64,000 bases of DNA from Prinsepia uniflora (Eukaryota > Streptophyta > Magnoliopsida > Rosales > Rosaceae). Numbering within the stretch: the stretch's first letter is position 1; every line of letters starts with the position of its first letter. The DNA lies in assembly GCA_032719365.1 (NCBI GenBank), contig CM064871.1:63624416-63688415 (forward strand). The letters are read 5' to 3'. The translations under genes and the position numbers were made by a program. A model generated the notes under the pieces. The model did no database searches and had not been told where the DNA came from. It saw only the letters and a list, made by a program, of their open reading frames with translations. Positions 48,566-62,756 of the stretch are shown piece after piece.

Positions 48566-49724
48566 AAGATGCAATTTAATTTTGTCATGACAAATAATGT
48601 AAATTAAGATATAAACAATATTTAAATGTCGGGGGAAGTCAAAGATATATATGGTTCACATAGTTTCAAAGTTTAGATGGAGACTTATACGTCCGTGCGT
48701 CCCAAGTAAATATCTTGGATTAATTCAACTGTTTGGGCAAGTTCAAAAGTGACCAGGTTAGAAAGAATACACATAAGAGGCAGGGCTAATTTCTTAGACC
48801 CAAAACCCGTTATAAGTACCGTCTCTTGTCCTAGACATCACCCTCGAAAATTTCTTACTCCAGAGGAATTAAGATGACTCAAGTGTTAACAATTACCGTG
48901 GGTGAGAGTTAATAGAAGAGTCTTCGCCGATTAAAGATTAAAATCTAAACTTCGAAGCACAAGTGATCTACATATAGCCGAGACTAATGCATGAATGCAA
49001 TAACTATTTACAAGTATGTTTTTATGCACAATTTACAAATATAACATGACAATTACATATGAACAATTTATACAAGTATGAACAATTTATTTACAAGACT
49101 GGTTTCATTCACAAGTAATGATATTTACAAAACAAATTCTCATTAACAAACTAATATAAGTATAAGATTTATTTAACAATTGAGATTTACACTAACACAA
49201 AGTGAAGATAAGAAATTTTAATTTTTTTTTAAAATTTAATTTAATTTAATTTATTTTATTTTATTTCGGAATTTAAAAATTAAATAAATGAAGAATTGTT
49301 TTTTTCTTTTTACGAATTTTATGCTTTTTTTTAAATTACAAAAACAATATAAAAATAAAAATAAGGAAAAGTGAATATTTACCATAAGCATTTATGAACA
49401 ATTAAAAAGAACGAACATTATGTACAAGTATGAACAAGAATAATATAACAAATAAGAGAATTATAAACAAACATAAATGAAAGTCTATTATGAATAAGTA
49501 TGTATGTATACTATGAAATATAAAAGTTATGAACAAGTATAAAAGGTAACAAGTAACATAAATACAACATTTATTTACAAGTATGAATTAACACTAACAT
49601 AAAGCTAAGATAAGATTTTTTTTTTTAATTTTTTATTTACTTTGATTTTTTTTTAAATTTAAACTTAGATTTTATCAAGACATAACCAAATAAATAATTA
49701 CATAAGAATAAAATAAGTGTAATA

Positions 49725-49975
49725 AAAAAGTTAATGGAATAAAAAGTTAATGAAATAAAGTTAATGGAATAAAAAGTTAGTGGAATAAAAAGTTAATGGA
49801 ATAAAATTAATGGAATAAAAAGTTAATGAAATAAAAAGTTAATAGAATAAAAAGTTAATGGAATAAAAAGTTAGTGGAATAAAATGTTAATGGAATAAAT
49901 TTAAAGTTAAAGGAATAAAGAAAAAGTTTATGGAATAAAATTAAAGTTAATGGATTAAAGAAAAAGTTAGAAAGT
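49725..49975 (+). repeat. AAAGTTAATGGAATAA tandem array
   Basis: About a dozen imperfect 16-18-bp units of AAAGTTAATGGAATAA. Between it and 50277 lie scattered TATGAACAAGTAT copies. Confidence 0.8.
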
Positions 49976-52461
49976 GTAAAGAAAAAAAAAATTAAAAGTA
50001 AGGAAAAGTGAATATGTACAATATACATTTATGACAAGTATCAATTTTAATATGAACAAATAAAAGTAAAAGTAAACAAATGAAATTAAATTATGAACAA
50101 GTATCAATTTTAATATAAACAAATAGAAAACAAAAAAAAAATTATGAACATTTATGAACAAGTATAAATTAGAAATTAAGAATAAGTAAAGTATGAGCAT
50201 TATAAACAAAAATAATAAGAACAATAATAAGATGGATAAATATAATATTAACAAAAGTAAAATTTATAAACAAGTATTGTAACGCCCCAGACGTTCTGGA
50301 AATGTAACATTATTAAATAGTGAATAAAATGACGTTTTTACCCCTGTGTTTGTGTGGTCAATTTGTTGACTTTTAGAGTTGGAGGTCGAACGGACGTTGA
50401 GTGATGACCGTGACGTAGTTCGGGATGTCACGAGTTCATAGACAGGTGGCACGTCCGATTCGGACGCTCGGAGTGAAAGTTATGATGTTCGGAAGTTCGG
50501 GGGCATTACCGTAATTTGGGCGTTATAAGGGGAAAAAGTTGACTTTTTGTTTGACAATTGATATCCTTTTGACTCGAAGACCGTTATGTTCGTCTCGACG
50601 CCCTGAGTACAACGACAGGCGGCACGCTTGAAACGGACGTCGGACGACCGAGTTACGGGTCACGGAAGTTGGAGGGCATTTTGGTAATTTTTGCCCTGGG
50701 GGCATTTTGGTAATTTTCGCACGGGGTACTGTTCACCACCGTGGAAAACAGAGCAGCGGCCGTGGGTTTGTGCGTTCAATTGTTTATGGCTTTAGTGGAT
50801 TGATCAGATGTTTGTTTATGTGAATTGAGGTAGTGGGAGCATGACTGAGTGGCGTGAGCAGGTCGCAGGCACGGGATTGAGTTTAATATGGCCATGGTTT
50901 CTGTGTTTGTGGGAAGCAAGTTTCAGAGAACCTCAGCTGGTCTCCCACGGGTGCTGGCCGTTTGAATCGATTGACAGAGTAAGAGAGTGAGGGGGGACTC
51001 GGTTGGGTCATTTGGGCATCATTGTGAGGGCTGAGGTTGAGAGAGACGGTGAGAAAACAGTTTCGGGTTTTCGGGGGGAAACTCAGAGTTCAAATCCTAC
51101 GGGCTTTGAGGTGAAACTAAACACATAGGGAGTCTTCTGGGAGTGATAGAATCACGGCGGTGCTGGAGTTGTTGAGTTTGGAGCCGTTTTACCCAGGAAC
51201 CCAAGTCCCAGTTTGAAGGAAAAACTAGTGGAGGGAAAAATGGAAGATCAAATTGTGGGGACTTGCGAGCTAAACTAGGGGCCATTCTAGTCTTCTGGGA
51301 GCAAGAGGAAACCAACCACGTCAAATCCGAAGGACGACATCCACGAATTGGCCAGGAACGGAGTGCCCTGGTTCTGAGTATTTTCGAGCTTGAGGACGAC
51401 GACTTCCAGGTAACGGCGAGACCAATTGACGGTACCATTGTGTTCGTATAAGTTCCCTTAATCTACTGGTGAAATTAATTTGAGATTGGGGTTAGTTTGG
51501 GTGAGTTCCAGAATGTCGATTTGTTCGACTGTTCGAGTTTGAGTTGGGTCGTTTGGGTACTAGTCGAGGTTAATCTTCATTACAGACCTAAAATTAAAGG
51601 ATTAGGGAAGATAATAGGATCAAAAACGAGAGGAATTGATTGAGAATTGGGCTTGAACTGGTCGAGTTGAATCGCGGGTATCAGACCCGTTTAGCAGGCT
51701 GTTCGGGTAAGGGAGATGACACTGTAGCTTGGCGCGTGGCCTTCACGCGCAGCCACTTTGGGCGGCGCGTGACGGCGCGTGTGACGTCAACTCCGATCAC
51801 GATCAACATGAGAATTAATCCTGTCAGTCTAACTAACATTTTATCTTTAGAGTTCGAATCGATCGGGAGTCATTCGGAATAATTTCGGGAGTCCGGAAGA
51901 TTAAGTCTTTAAGTTTATTTTCGCCGAAAAATCCGGAAAAAAATTAGGAAAAATCCTACGAGTTATTTTGGGATGTTTGTAACCCTTCTTGTACGTTTTC
52001 ACAGGCCCGGACACTTCCGAAGCTACGGAGGAGCGCGCGGGACGCGATTGACGTGTCCTAAGACTATGAGTGGACTCTTTGATTTTTAAATTGGGTATGC
52101 ATGACTATTTTGCTTATTTATCTCATGGTTTTACATATGATTTTACGATGGTGAGATGATATATCGGTTTTACTTGTTTTCACGTTTTTCGAGATAATTA
52201 TCGTATTTCACGCATTTCGAGATTTCGGTTTTTGCCTATGCATGCGTGATAATTTTGATGAAGTATCTGGTTATGAATATGCATGTTTCGGATTTATGAT
52301 GTTTGATCATATTGTGAAGTAATTTTCTGGAAATTGCATGTGTTGGAATTTACATGTGAATTCGGGCATGAGTCCTGTTACGATGAGAAATGTTTTTGGA
52401 ATAATGTTGGAAAAAGATTTGTGATGAATCCTGATTTATTATGTTAAAAAAAAACGGTTTT

Positions 52462-52669
52462 GGGTTTAAAGACCCGGTTGATGGTTGGATCTGGTTTTGG
52501 GTTTAAAGACCCGGTATGTTGATTTTGGGGGCGGGCCCGAAAATTGAGTTTAAAGACTCGTGAGTTTAAAGACTCGAATATTATGATACCCCCGAGGCCT
52601 ACTAATCGTGTTTTGAGTTTAAAGACTCGTTGATATCCCGGGAAGGCCTAATGTTGAGTTTAAAGACTC
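52462..52669 (+). repeat. Six hairpin units with a constant TTAAAG loop
   Basis: Two units read GGGTTTAAAGACCC and four read GAGTTTAAAGACTC (starts 52462, 52499, 52546, 52562, 52615, 52656). Both arms change together (GGGT/ACCC, GAGT/ACTC) around an unchanged TTAAAG. Confidence 0.9.
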
Positions 52670-53149
52670 GGATGGATCCAACGGCTTAATCATGATTATT
52701 GATTTATGTTTCACTTGATTTGTGCAAATAATGTTTCAAAATGACGGTTTCTGGAATCTGGTATTATTATATGGTTTTACATGAGTTATGACGATCCTTG
52801 TAACGTTTTTCTTGTGTTTCAGAAAAAAGAGTTTTCAAAAGTTTAATACACAATTGTGAATATTTGGTTATGCATGCGGATTACAAAACTGGAGGGCGAA
52901 CCCGATTTCGGAAAAACTGTTTTCCCTGTTAAACTTATGTTTCGGTCCACTCACACCTTGTTGTTTTAAATTCCCTCCAGGTCGTGGCAAGCGTGGGGGC
53001 AAGCACCGAGGCAGAGGCGGAGGCATAACGTTTTCCGTTGCGGAGTAGTTAGTTCACAGAGTAGGACTTGTTCTTTAATTTGTTTTGTAATATTGCTCTG
53101 TGAAACTGTGGATTTGACGTCCAGTCGCATGTATTTGTTTAATCTCCCT

Positions 53150-56009
53150 TGACACGACCCATCCCAATCCCCCCGGGATTACCATGGAATGTGACGTGCT
53201 CCCGTCGGACAAGAGGCGTCCGACAAGGGATAACCGATTGCCTTTGCCCCGGGCTTCCAGAGTGCGTAAGGATCGATGGAGGAGGTGTGCGATGCTCAAG
53301 TCTCTGCTGCAGTCGTATCCGGAATCAACCTGAAGGGCATTGAAAACAAAAGCTGTGAGTGGACGAAAATAAACAAGTCTGTTTAAAACATTTATAAGAC
53401 ATTTATGCCCCTCAGTAAAATCATATGCATGCACCAAAACCAATAATCCCATATTTATTTAGAAATAACCATTAGGGCCTTAGCCCGGAAACCAAAGCAT
53501 AGTTTCAATTTCCAAAAGTAAATCCAAGAGTTATTTCATAAATCCAGTAATATGAACCATAAGGCATATAATATAAACCATAACCATTATTTAGCCACTG
53601 CACTATACACTCCAATCCGACATCCCTGATGTCTGACGTCCCTGACGTCAATAAGGTCACAATCACAAGGCTACGCGTGCCACTCGGGTCTCAATTTCCG
53701 AGTTCAATCCCCGAACCCCGTTCGGGTACAGCATCCCCGATGCTTAGCGTCATAAACGCTGGACGTACTAGACGTCCGTGACCTCTCCGGGGTACCTCAT
53801 CCGGAGGAGACAATATAATATGGAAGGATCTATACAGTGCAGTACCAAATACATTTTATAGATATCCACATGCAAAACATATAGGTATACATAGATAAAA
53901 TCCGAACCATTCGTTACGTTTCATCAAACGGGTCTCATGCCCAAATACCGTGAAACGTACCATAACCGAAATATCATCAAAACCATTTATAGATTCCAGC
54001 ATATGAACATATATAAAATGTAAACCAGAAAACATTTATTCAATTCCATTTTAGGGTCCCCGACCCGCAATCACATGTAGAAATCAACTGGGCCCCTGGC
54101 CCGATTTCACAAGTTAACTGGGCCCCTGGCCCGATCCACATGTTAACTGGGCCCCTGGCCCGATTTTACTTTATTCAAGTTCGTAACCGTTTCATGAAAT
54201 CATATTCAACCACATTTATGGAAATCGGTGAAAATCCAGAAAATCTCGGTTTACGTGCAAATACGTAATTCACCTCGAAATGCGTGAAATCATTTTAAAT
54301 TCACCGATATCCAAAGTAAATCATTTGATCATAATTATAACAATCATAAAACAGTTATGCATGCATCGAATTTATGAAACCAATGTCCACTCACAGACCG
54401 ATTAATCGAGCGCCTCGATACGCGTGCCATAGGCCTTCCCGGGCCATACCACTATCACCGGGACTCCCAATCCTGTTCAAATCACAATAGAGGATTACTA
54501 ACCTCACCATTAACATCCTATTCAAGTCCCGTAATTTTCCCGAATTTTTAAGTATTTTTAAACTGGATTTAAAACCTTCGGACATCCCGAACAATAACGA
54601 AACGGTGTCCGATCGACACGAAACCAATTCCAAAATGTTCGTTACATTAAATAGGACAGAAGTCATGTTGACCTCACCTCGAGATTCGTGCCCACGCGCC
54701 GTCACGCGCCGCCGTGAGTGGCTGCGCGTGAAAGCCACGCGCCTGCTACAGTGACTGCTACAGTCACCATCCTCGCCCGTTTCTCTGGTAAACGGGTTGA
54801 AAAACCCGCGATAGGACCCGGTTCAATCTCACCCAAAACAACATCGAATCAATCCGTTCTTTCAACTGATCCCTTGTAATCAATCACCATTTAAGTTCTG
54901 TAAATCGAATTACACAAATCGTGGTCTCAATCCTCACGATTCTCGATCGATCCTCGACGGGTTTTCAAATCGGGTTTCACGATATCGTCCCTGTTTTCCA
55001 AATTAATTCATTCAGTTAGCATCGTGAGAGTGTAAGGGACATTTCTACAAGGTCAATTTGAGAATTACTTACCTCAAACCCACTGAACACAAGCTCGACT
55101 TTGAGCTGCCATGGAAGCTTCTGTTCTTCCACAATACGGCACCATTTCTCGTCGTTTTCATTGCAGAGATGTTCGTATCAATCCCAGAAGTCGAATTGAA
55201 TCCACAATTGTGATCCTCACCGCTCATATTGTCGAATTCGCAAATCCCCCAATTTCCACGATTTTTCGGTTTAAAATTAACCCAGGGGCCTCACTGTCAC
55301 TCGAGCCTCACACTCAATTCGGCTTCCTCAGTCTCCCAATTGCACAATGGAGCTGAGACAGAGGTTAATTAGCTGCTAATTGGTAATCATTAAGACAACC
55401 CACAAATTAGGGAATTAGTGTCTAAAGTAAGAATAATTGTGTCTCCCTTAATACATGATTCCATGTTATCTGGGGCAAAGAAGATGACAAAGTGACAGAT
55501 GTCACTGCCAGGCAGCAAGATTCAATGGTAAAAGACCATTTTGCCCTCCGGTTGACAAATTACCATTTTGCCCCCAGACATCCGTGACCCGTAACTTGGT
55601 CACCCGAACTCCGTTTTCGACGTGCCGCCTGTCGTTGGATTCGTATCGACGAGACCTACGCAACGGTCCTTGGCCCTTGGCCATCGGACATCCCGGTCAA
55701 AAAGTCAACATTTGGCCCCTAATATGCCAAAATTACGAAAATGCCCTTGCACTTCCGTACATCATAACTTTCACCACGAACGTCGAAATCGAACGTGCCA
55801 CCAGTCTATGAACTCGTGACGTCCCAAACTACGTCACGGTCATCGGTCAAAGTCCATTTGACCATCCGAATTAAAAGTCAACGTTTTGCCCACACTCAGG
55901 GGCAAAACGGTCATTTTGCACAATTCGTCCGAAATCGCCCAACTAATCCCAGATTAGTAAATCACAATTAAATATTATTAAATCCCGATATTCGGGACGG
56001 GTCGTTACA
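53150..56009 (-). repeat. 3' LTR of the nested family B element
   Basis: Starts TGTAACGACCCG and ends GGGTCGTGTCA in the minus sense. Three copies of a GGGCC/GGCCC inverted repeat sit at 54085-54166. Confidence 0.93.
54085..54166 (-). repeat. Three GGGCC-AGG-GGCCC hairpin units
   Basis: Three copies of AACTGGGCCCCTGGCCCGAT (plus strand), each an inverted repeat GGGCC/GGCCC around three bases. The other LTR has the same array at 60651-60733. Confidence 0.88.
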
Positions 56010-59000
56010 ACCTTCCCTCCTTAAAGAATTTCGTCCTCGAAATTACCAATAATCTTATTCCACAACCACCTTGTGGAAAACAATTCGACCACACATCTGT
56101 GTACACTTGTACACCCACATACTGGGACAACACCAGTCACGTTTGTACCCAGACATCCCATCACAGTCATACGTCACAACAACAACACTCGACCACCTCG
56201 AGTGGACATAAGCACCTGATCCGCGATAAGATCGCTTAACCATTTAGCTGACTCCTTCAGCTAGATGGTTCCTTTCCATTATCAATAAATCCTTACATTT
56301 GCTCCCGTTGGGAGTCACCAAATCTCATTTGTCAGTCCACGCTGACACCATCAGTCAACTGTCATCACAAAACTTACCACCCTGGTAAGGCTCCAACCAT
56401 CTGTCCGTCGGTGACAACACCATGTACTACATCACTCCCGATGTAGCGCAAGATCAACCACATGATCTCAATTCGCAGGGCAAGCCCATTCCTGCGACAT
56501 AAATAAATCTCAATGTCCATAATCGCCGACTCCCTCAGCGAACCAAAACGCTGGGAAATCACGGTGTGATCAAGTCACACAAGGCTACTCGTGGTTACAC
56601 AGACCACCAATTCACTCATCCAGAGTGTACGTATACCGTCAATTAACCCAATCAAGTGGCGTAACTGGAACACATTGGATACCAGCCCAGCAGTGAACAC
56701 ACATCTCAAAACTAGGGTTCCACAAGCCAACCATGGCTAAGAGCACCTGCTCATACAATCACTGAACCCAACAAGATCAATCCGCCCAGCGCACAGTATC
56801 CAATGTCCAGTCCACCATACAGCCAAACAAATGATATCAGAACCAATCCGATTACCAACACATTAGTTACACACCACTGGTACATCCCATGTACCGCCAT
56901 TAGGCACCACTCCGCCTAACCAGTAACAATCCTCGTATAACGTACCCTGTACATACCTCAATCCATCAATCTGACTATAGCCACCCAGGTCATAGCCAAA
57001 CACGTTCTAGTAATGGAGTACATTTGCCCAAACCAACATGTGACAAAACGAACTCCACCCATCATCTAGTTCCAATTCCGAATCCGAATTCGCAATTTCG
57101 TAAGAAATCCCGAATCCGAACCCAACATCATATTTTTAACCCATTTCCAAATCCGAATCCGAAATCATTATTCCGTAAGCTAGCATTGGAATAATCATTC
57201 CGCACCCAAATCTAGTAATCCATTTTCGAGCTTTGCAATCGAATCCTGAATCGTCACCCAGAAATTCGGTTCCAAAACCCAAAATCTCGTTTACGTCCAC
57301 CAAGACGTAACAAAACCGAACCTATCGGTTGCCTCTCCAAAACACTCGATTGACTTCATAGGGAAACCAATCCCAATATTCACACGTCAAAGGTTGACAA
57401 AATCCGACCACATCGGAAACCTACTCAACCGAGTAACAAGCCATATGGACTTCACTCCGAAAAGAAGTTCAGTCCCGTCATTTACGACTCACATACCAAG
57501 GTAGGAGTGATAAACTCTCCACCCATCTGGATCATCAAGATCACAATCCATATCCATCGCTACGTCACCCGACAAGTAATATCACGATCCTAGATCGTCA
57601 CATCGACCAAAGTCGACAACATCGCAAATCAGATCCACCTAGGATCCACACATGCCCACGTAGTTAACAATCCATCTGAAAGCTGATCGTAGGGTCTTAC
57701 ACCCTCAATTGGATCCTTCGCCAAATTTCCCTTGGTGGAAAGATGACCACGCATACCACCACCAATTCCAAAATCATACACAACTTCTTGTGTCCAATGA
57801 CCCCAAGCCAAGCATGGGTCCACCAACCAATACACACTCAACGTACTGGTAGCAACAATCATCATCTGCCACGGCAGGAAATAAGAAGTCAACCCTAATG
57901 ACTTCGGAATACCAATCACTGATTCGGAAACGAGCACTCCTCTCGCCTCCCAATCACAACTCTCCCCGAAACGGGAGTTCCAACCCTGTTGGAAACAGAC
58001 ATGCTCCCAACGAGATGTCATGTCCAACCACTGGACTGCCCACGTCCATACCTCACTTGGACCACCACGTGTCCAAAATCAATCATTACTCGGACCTCAC
58101 GTCCGCCAATCATCATGTACGCACACACCCCGATTCCGAACGGGATAACTACAAATTTGCCTGAATGTGCGTACCATACTGCTTCCGTCTCACATCTCGA
58201 CCTTAACAGGTTCAATCCTCAGGTTCCAAGTGATTCACAATCACCAAATCCCACATCAATACCACGAATGGTTTCCCCGACTTTTCCAATTCCAATCATT
58301 TCCTTGTATTCTCAGGGGATATAAGCAGTACACAAACTTACCAATCTCGGAGTTGACCACAACTCCCCAAATCCACCAACTCGCATGACATAGGGAACAT
58401 CGTCCCTAGATTCCCCAAGTTTCAATCACACCATTTTATCCGTTCATCACTTGTCGTCATATATCTGTTAGGACTTATCCCAACACGACACAACCTCCAC
58501 TGGATCCCATCCAGTCCAAGACTCAACCACCACTGAGTCGCAGATACCAATCATCTGTCCATCATGACAGAGTCACACCCCAAATGGTGGCTCATCGTCA
58601 TCACAATTACTGTCACCAGCACCAGCGCTAGTACCAGCACCAACGCACCATCATCAACACTAGTATCAGCACACAGACATCCATACCAGTATTGGCATAA
58701 AGGTATCACCATACCAATATCCATACATAGCACACGAACATCCATGCTAGCACACGAACATCCATGCTAGCACACAGTGTGCAAAGTTGTTACCCTGGAT
58801 CTCCGTTCATTCCGAACGACGATCCCGTAACACCACTCGTACCTCACAACTATGGGTACCCCCAATTTGACCACTGGCACATCAGGATAATGGACGTTCC
58901 CTGAACATCCCCTGATCCCCAAGTGTCAAAGCCACACAAAATACCCTCGATAGCCAGTCATCTCGACACAACTGTCGACCAACAGTCATCGTTGTCAAGA

Positions 59001-59714
59001 TTCGTATCCTCACATCATACTAACATTCGATCCAAAACAGGATTCCATATTTCCTCATAACCGTATCCGTAGATCGAAACCCATAAGACTCACTAGAGTC
59101 ATCCACATGGTCATCCATGACCTCAGCCGCTCATCGCAGCACAAGTTCTCACTTAAGGTTCACCTTTCGGTCCATCAATTATAAATTAGGGTTCCAAGGT
59201 CACACCCTAGGGTTCCACCGAACCCAACTGCCTTTTGCAGTAAAATCCACAACCTGACCGACCCCGCGGTCCTGACATCATATAGACGTCCAATCCAATC
59301 CCATTGTCAACTCAACGTGGGTTCCATCGTGGGTTCCACCACGAAGGTCATCGGCTAACTCCGATGCACCAACACCCCGAACATTAGCCAACACTACTAG
59401 GGTCCAAAACTTAGACCAATACTCAACTGAGTTTCGCATTTCCAATCAAATGGGGTTCCCTGAACCTAGCTGTGCCCAGTGGCACAACAATCCATCATCA
59501 CATGACCGAACCGACGGTCCCACATTACCAGTTAATCGTATACAACCCCACCTGGGTTGAATCGCATCAATGCACGGCGTATCGGGCCAACACACCCAAT
59601 CCATCATTCAAACCCCAAACTATCTATCAGGTTGACAACGGAACAGCAGCCCAAAGAGACATCACACCCTCGACCTTCGCGCACAAAAGAGCAAAACCTG
59701 GCTCTGATACCACT
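56010..59714 (-). other. Internal region of nested element, no gag-pol
   Basis: I searched both strands for gag, protease, reverse transcriptase, RNase H and integrase motifs and saw none; the longest open frame is 132 codons and unrecognised. The plus strand is rich in CA/CC and poor in G. It must rely on other elements for movement. Confidence 0.7.
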
Positions 59715-62576
59715 TGACACGACCCATCCCAATCCCCCCGGGATTACCATGGAATGTGACGTGCTCCCGTCGGACAAGAGGCGTCCGACAAGGGATAACC
59801 GATTGCCTTTGCCCAACCGGGCTTCCAGAGTGCGTAAGGATCGATGGAGGAGGTGTGCGATGCTCAAGTCTCTGCTGCAGTCGTATCCGGAATCAACCTG
59901 AAGGGCATTGAAAACAAAAGCTGTGAGTGGACGAAAATAAACAAGTCTGTTTAAAACATTTATAAGACATTTATGCCCCTCAGTAAAATCATATGCATGC
60001 ACCAAAACCAATAATCCCATATTTATTTAGAAATAACCATTAGGGCCTTAGCCCGGAAACCAAAGCATAGTTTCAATTTCCAAAAGTAAATCCAAGAGTT
60101 ATTTCATAAATCCAGTAATATGAACCATAAGGCATATAATATAAACCATAACCATTATTTAGCCACTGCACTATACACTCCAATCCGACATCCCTGATGT
60201 CTGACGTCCCTGACGTCAATAAGGTCACAATCACAAGGCTACGCGTGCCACTCGGGTCTCAATTTCCGAGTTCAATCCCCGAACCCCGTTCGGGTACAGC
60301 ATCCCCGATGCTTAGCGTCATAAACGCTGGACGTACTAGACGTCCGTGACCTCTCCGGGGTACCTCATCCGGAGGAGACAATATAATATGGAAGGATCTA
60401 TACAGTGCAGTACCAAATACATTTTATAGATATCCACATGCAAAACATATAGGTATACATAGATAAAATCCGAACCATTCGTTACGTTCATCAAACGGGT
60501 CTCATGCCCAAATACCGTGAAACGTGCCATAACCGAAATATCATCAAAACCATTTATAGATTCCAGCATGTGAACATATATAAAATGTAAACCAGAAAAC
60601 ATTTATTCAATTCCATTTTAGGGTCCCCGACCCGCAATCACATGTAGAAATCAACTGGGCCCCTGGCCCGATTTCACAAGTTAACTGGGCCCCTGGCCCG
60701 ATCCACATGTTAACTGGGCCCCTGGCCCGATTTTACTTTATTCAAGTTCGTAACCGTTTCATGAAATCATATTCAACCACATTTATGGAAATCGGTGAAA
60801 ATTCAGAAAATCTCGGTTTACGTGCAAATACGTAATTCACCTCGAAATGCGTGAAATCATTTTAAATTCACCGATATCCAAAGTAAATCATTTGATCATA
60901 ATTATAACAATCATAAAACAGTTATGCATGCATCGAATTTATGAAACCAATGTCCACTCACAGACCGATTAACCGAGCGCCTCGATACGCGTGCCATAGG
61001 CCTTCCCGGGCCACACCACTATCACCGGGACTCCCAATCCTGTTCAAATCACAATAGAGGATTACTAACCTCACCATTAACATCCTATTCAAGTCCCGTA
61101 ATTTTCCCGAATTTTTAAGTATTTTTAAACTGGATTTAAAACCTTCGGACATCCCGAACAATAACGAAACGGTGTCCGATCGACACGAAACCAATTCCAA
61201 AATGTTCGTTACATTAAATAGGACAGAAGTCATGTTGACCTCACCTCGAGATTCGTGCCCACGCGCCGTCACGCGCCGCCGTGAGTGGCTGCGCGTGAAA
61301 GCCACGCGCCTGCTACAGTGACTGCTATAGTCACCATCCTCGCCCGTTTCTCTGGTAAACGGGTTGAAAAACCCGCGATAGGACCCGGTTCAATCTCACC
61401 CAAAACAACATCGAATCAATCCGTTCTTTCAACTGATCCCTTGTAATCAATCACCATTTAAGTTCTGTAAATCGAATTACACAAATCGTGGTCTCAATCC
61501 TCACGATTCTCGATCGATCCTCGACGGGTTTTCAAATCGGGTTTCACGATATCGTCCCTGTTTTCCAAATTAATTCATTCAGTTAGCATCGTGAGAGTGT
61601 AAGGGACATTTCTACAAGGTCAATTTGAGAATTACTTACCTCAAACCCACTGAACACAAGCTCGACTTTGAGCTGCCATGGAAGCTTCTGTTCTTCCACA
61701 ATACGGCACCATTTCTCGTCGTTTTCATTGCAGAGATGTTCGTATCAATCCCAGAAGTCGAATTGAATCCACAATTGTGATCCTCACCGCTCATATTGTC
61801 GAATTCGCAAATCCCCCAATTTCCACGATTTTTCGGTTTAAAATTAACCCAGGGGCCTCACTGTCACTCGAGCCTCACACTCAATTCGGCTTCCTCAGTC
61901 TCCCAATTGCACAATGGAGCTGAGACAGAGGTTAATTAGCTGCTAATTGGTAATCATTAAGACAACCCACAAATTAGGGAATTAGTGTCTAAAGTAAGAA
62001 TAATTGTGTCTCCCTTAATACATGATTCCATGTTATCTGGGGCAAAGAAGATGACAAAGTGACAGATGTCACTGCTAGGCAGCAAGATTCAATGGTAAAA
62101 GACCATTTTGCCCTCCGGTTGACAAATTACCATTTTGCCCCCAGACATCCGTGACCCGTAACTTGGTCACCCGAACTCCGTTTTCGACGTGCCGCCTGTC
62201 GTTGGATTCGTATCGACGAGACCTACGCAACGGTCCTTGGCCCTTGGCCATCGGACATCCCGGTCAAAAAGTCAACATTTGGCCCCTAATATGCCAAAAT
62301 TACGAAAATGCCCTTGCACTTCCGTACATCATAACTTTCACCACGAACGTCGAAATCGAACGTGCCACCAGTCTATGAACTCGTGACGTCCCAAACTACG
62401 TCACGGTCATCGGTCAAAGTCCATTTGACCATCCGAATTAAAAGTCAACGTTTTGCCCACACTCAGGGGCAAAACGGTCATTTTGCACAATTCGTCCGAA
62501 ATCGCCCAACTAATCCCAGATTAGTAAATCACAATTAAATATTATTAAATCCCGATATTCGGGACGGGTCGTTACA
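59715..62576 (-). repeat. 5' LTR of the nested family B element
   Basis: 2862 bp, nearly identical to 53150-56009; the extra bases are an insertion of three near 59815 and a missing T near 60487. Confidence 0.93.
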
Positions 62577-62756
62577 TCCCTGGTCTGACAATGGGTGTGT
62601 TGTAATTTTAACTTGTCTTCCGGTCTTTTGGGTTTGATTGTCAGACGGGAGCAGGATGCTTCCCGATTATCGAGGCGATAATCAGGGTGGGTCCTGTCAA
62701 GTATAATATGCACAATTTATATACATACACTAACAAATTAAAAATGATTTTCAATT

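Larger units (their letters stand above)
46494..50277 (-). other. Non-coding internal region of the family A element
   Basis: No gag or pol motif in any frame. T-rich and A-rich runs occur at 47240-47280 and 48000-48070. At 48090-48330 are phrases common in plant coding-poor LTR elements (CCCCCACACTTAAATTCTAC; GGTTGCCTCCCAACAAGCGC). Degenerate repeats follow. Confidence 0.7.
53150..62576 (-). mobile_element. Young coding-poor LTR element, family B, 9.4 kb
   Basis: The LTRs are 53150-56009 (2860 bp) and 59715-62576 (2862 bp); the perfect duplication TCCCT is at 53145-53149 and 62577-62581. In the minus sense the primer site AGTGGTATCAGAGCCAGG follows the 5' LTR, and AATTTCGAGGACGAAATTC plus a purine run AAGGAGGGAAGG precedes the 3' LTR, as in Ty3/Gypsy chromovirus-type elements. 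By eye the LTRs differ by about seven substitutions, all transitions, and two small indels, so it is recent. The 3.7 kb internal region lacks gag-pol. Confidence 0.93.
50278..62699 (+). mobile_element. Solo LTR, family B, split by a nested element
   Basis: Starts TGTAACGCCCC at 50278 and ends GGTCCTGTCA at 62699, flanked by perfect AGTAT duplications (50273-50277, 62700-62704). The LTR itself is 50278-53149 plus 62582-62699, about 2990 bp. The phrase GATGACCGTGACGTAGTT and the order of GTTGACTTTT-type blocks are shared with the LTRs of the element nested in it, so they belong to related families, but in opposite orientation. No internal region remains. Confidence 0.92.

Noticed and set aside
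56010..59714. Hidden gag-pol in the nested element
   Set aside because: No reverse transcriptase, integrase or gag-core phrase seen in either strand; longest frame 132 codons.
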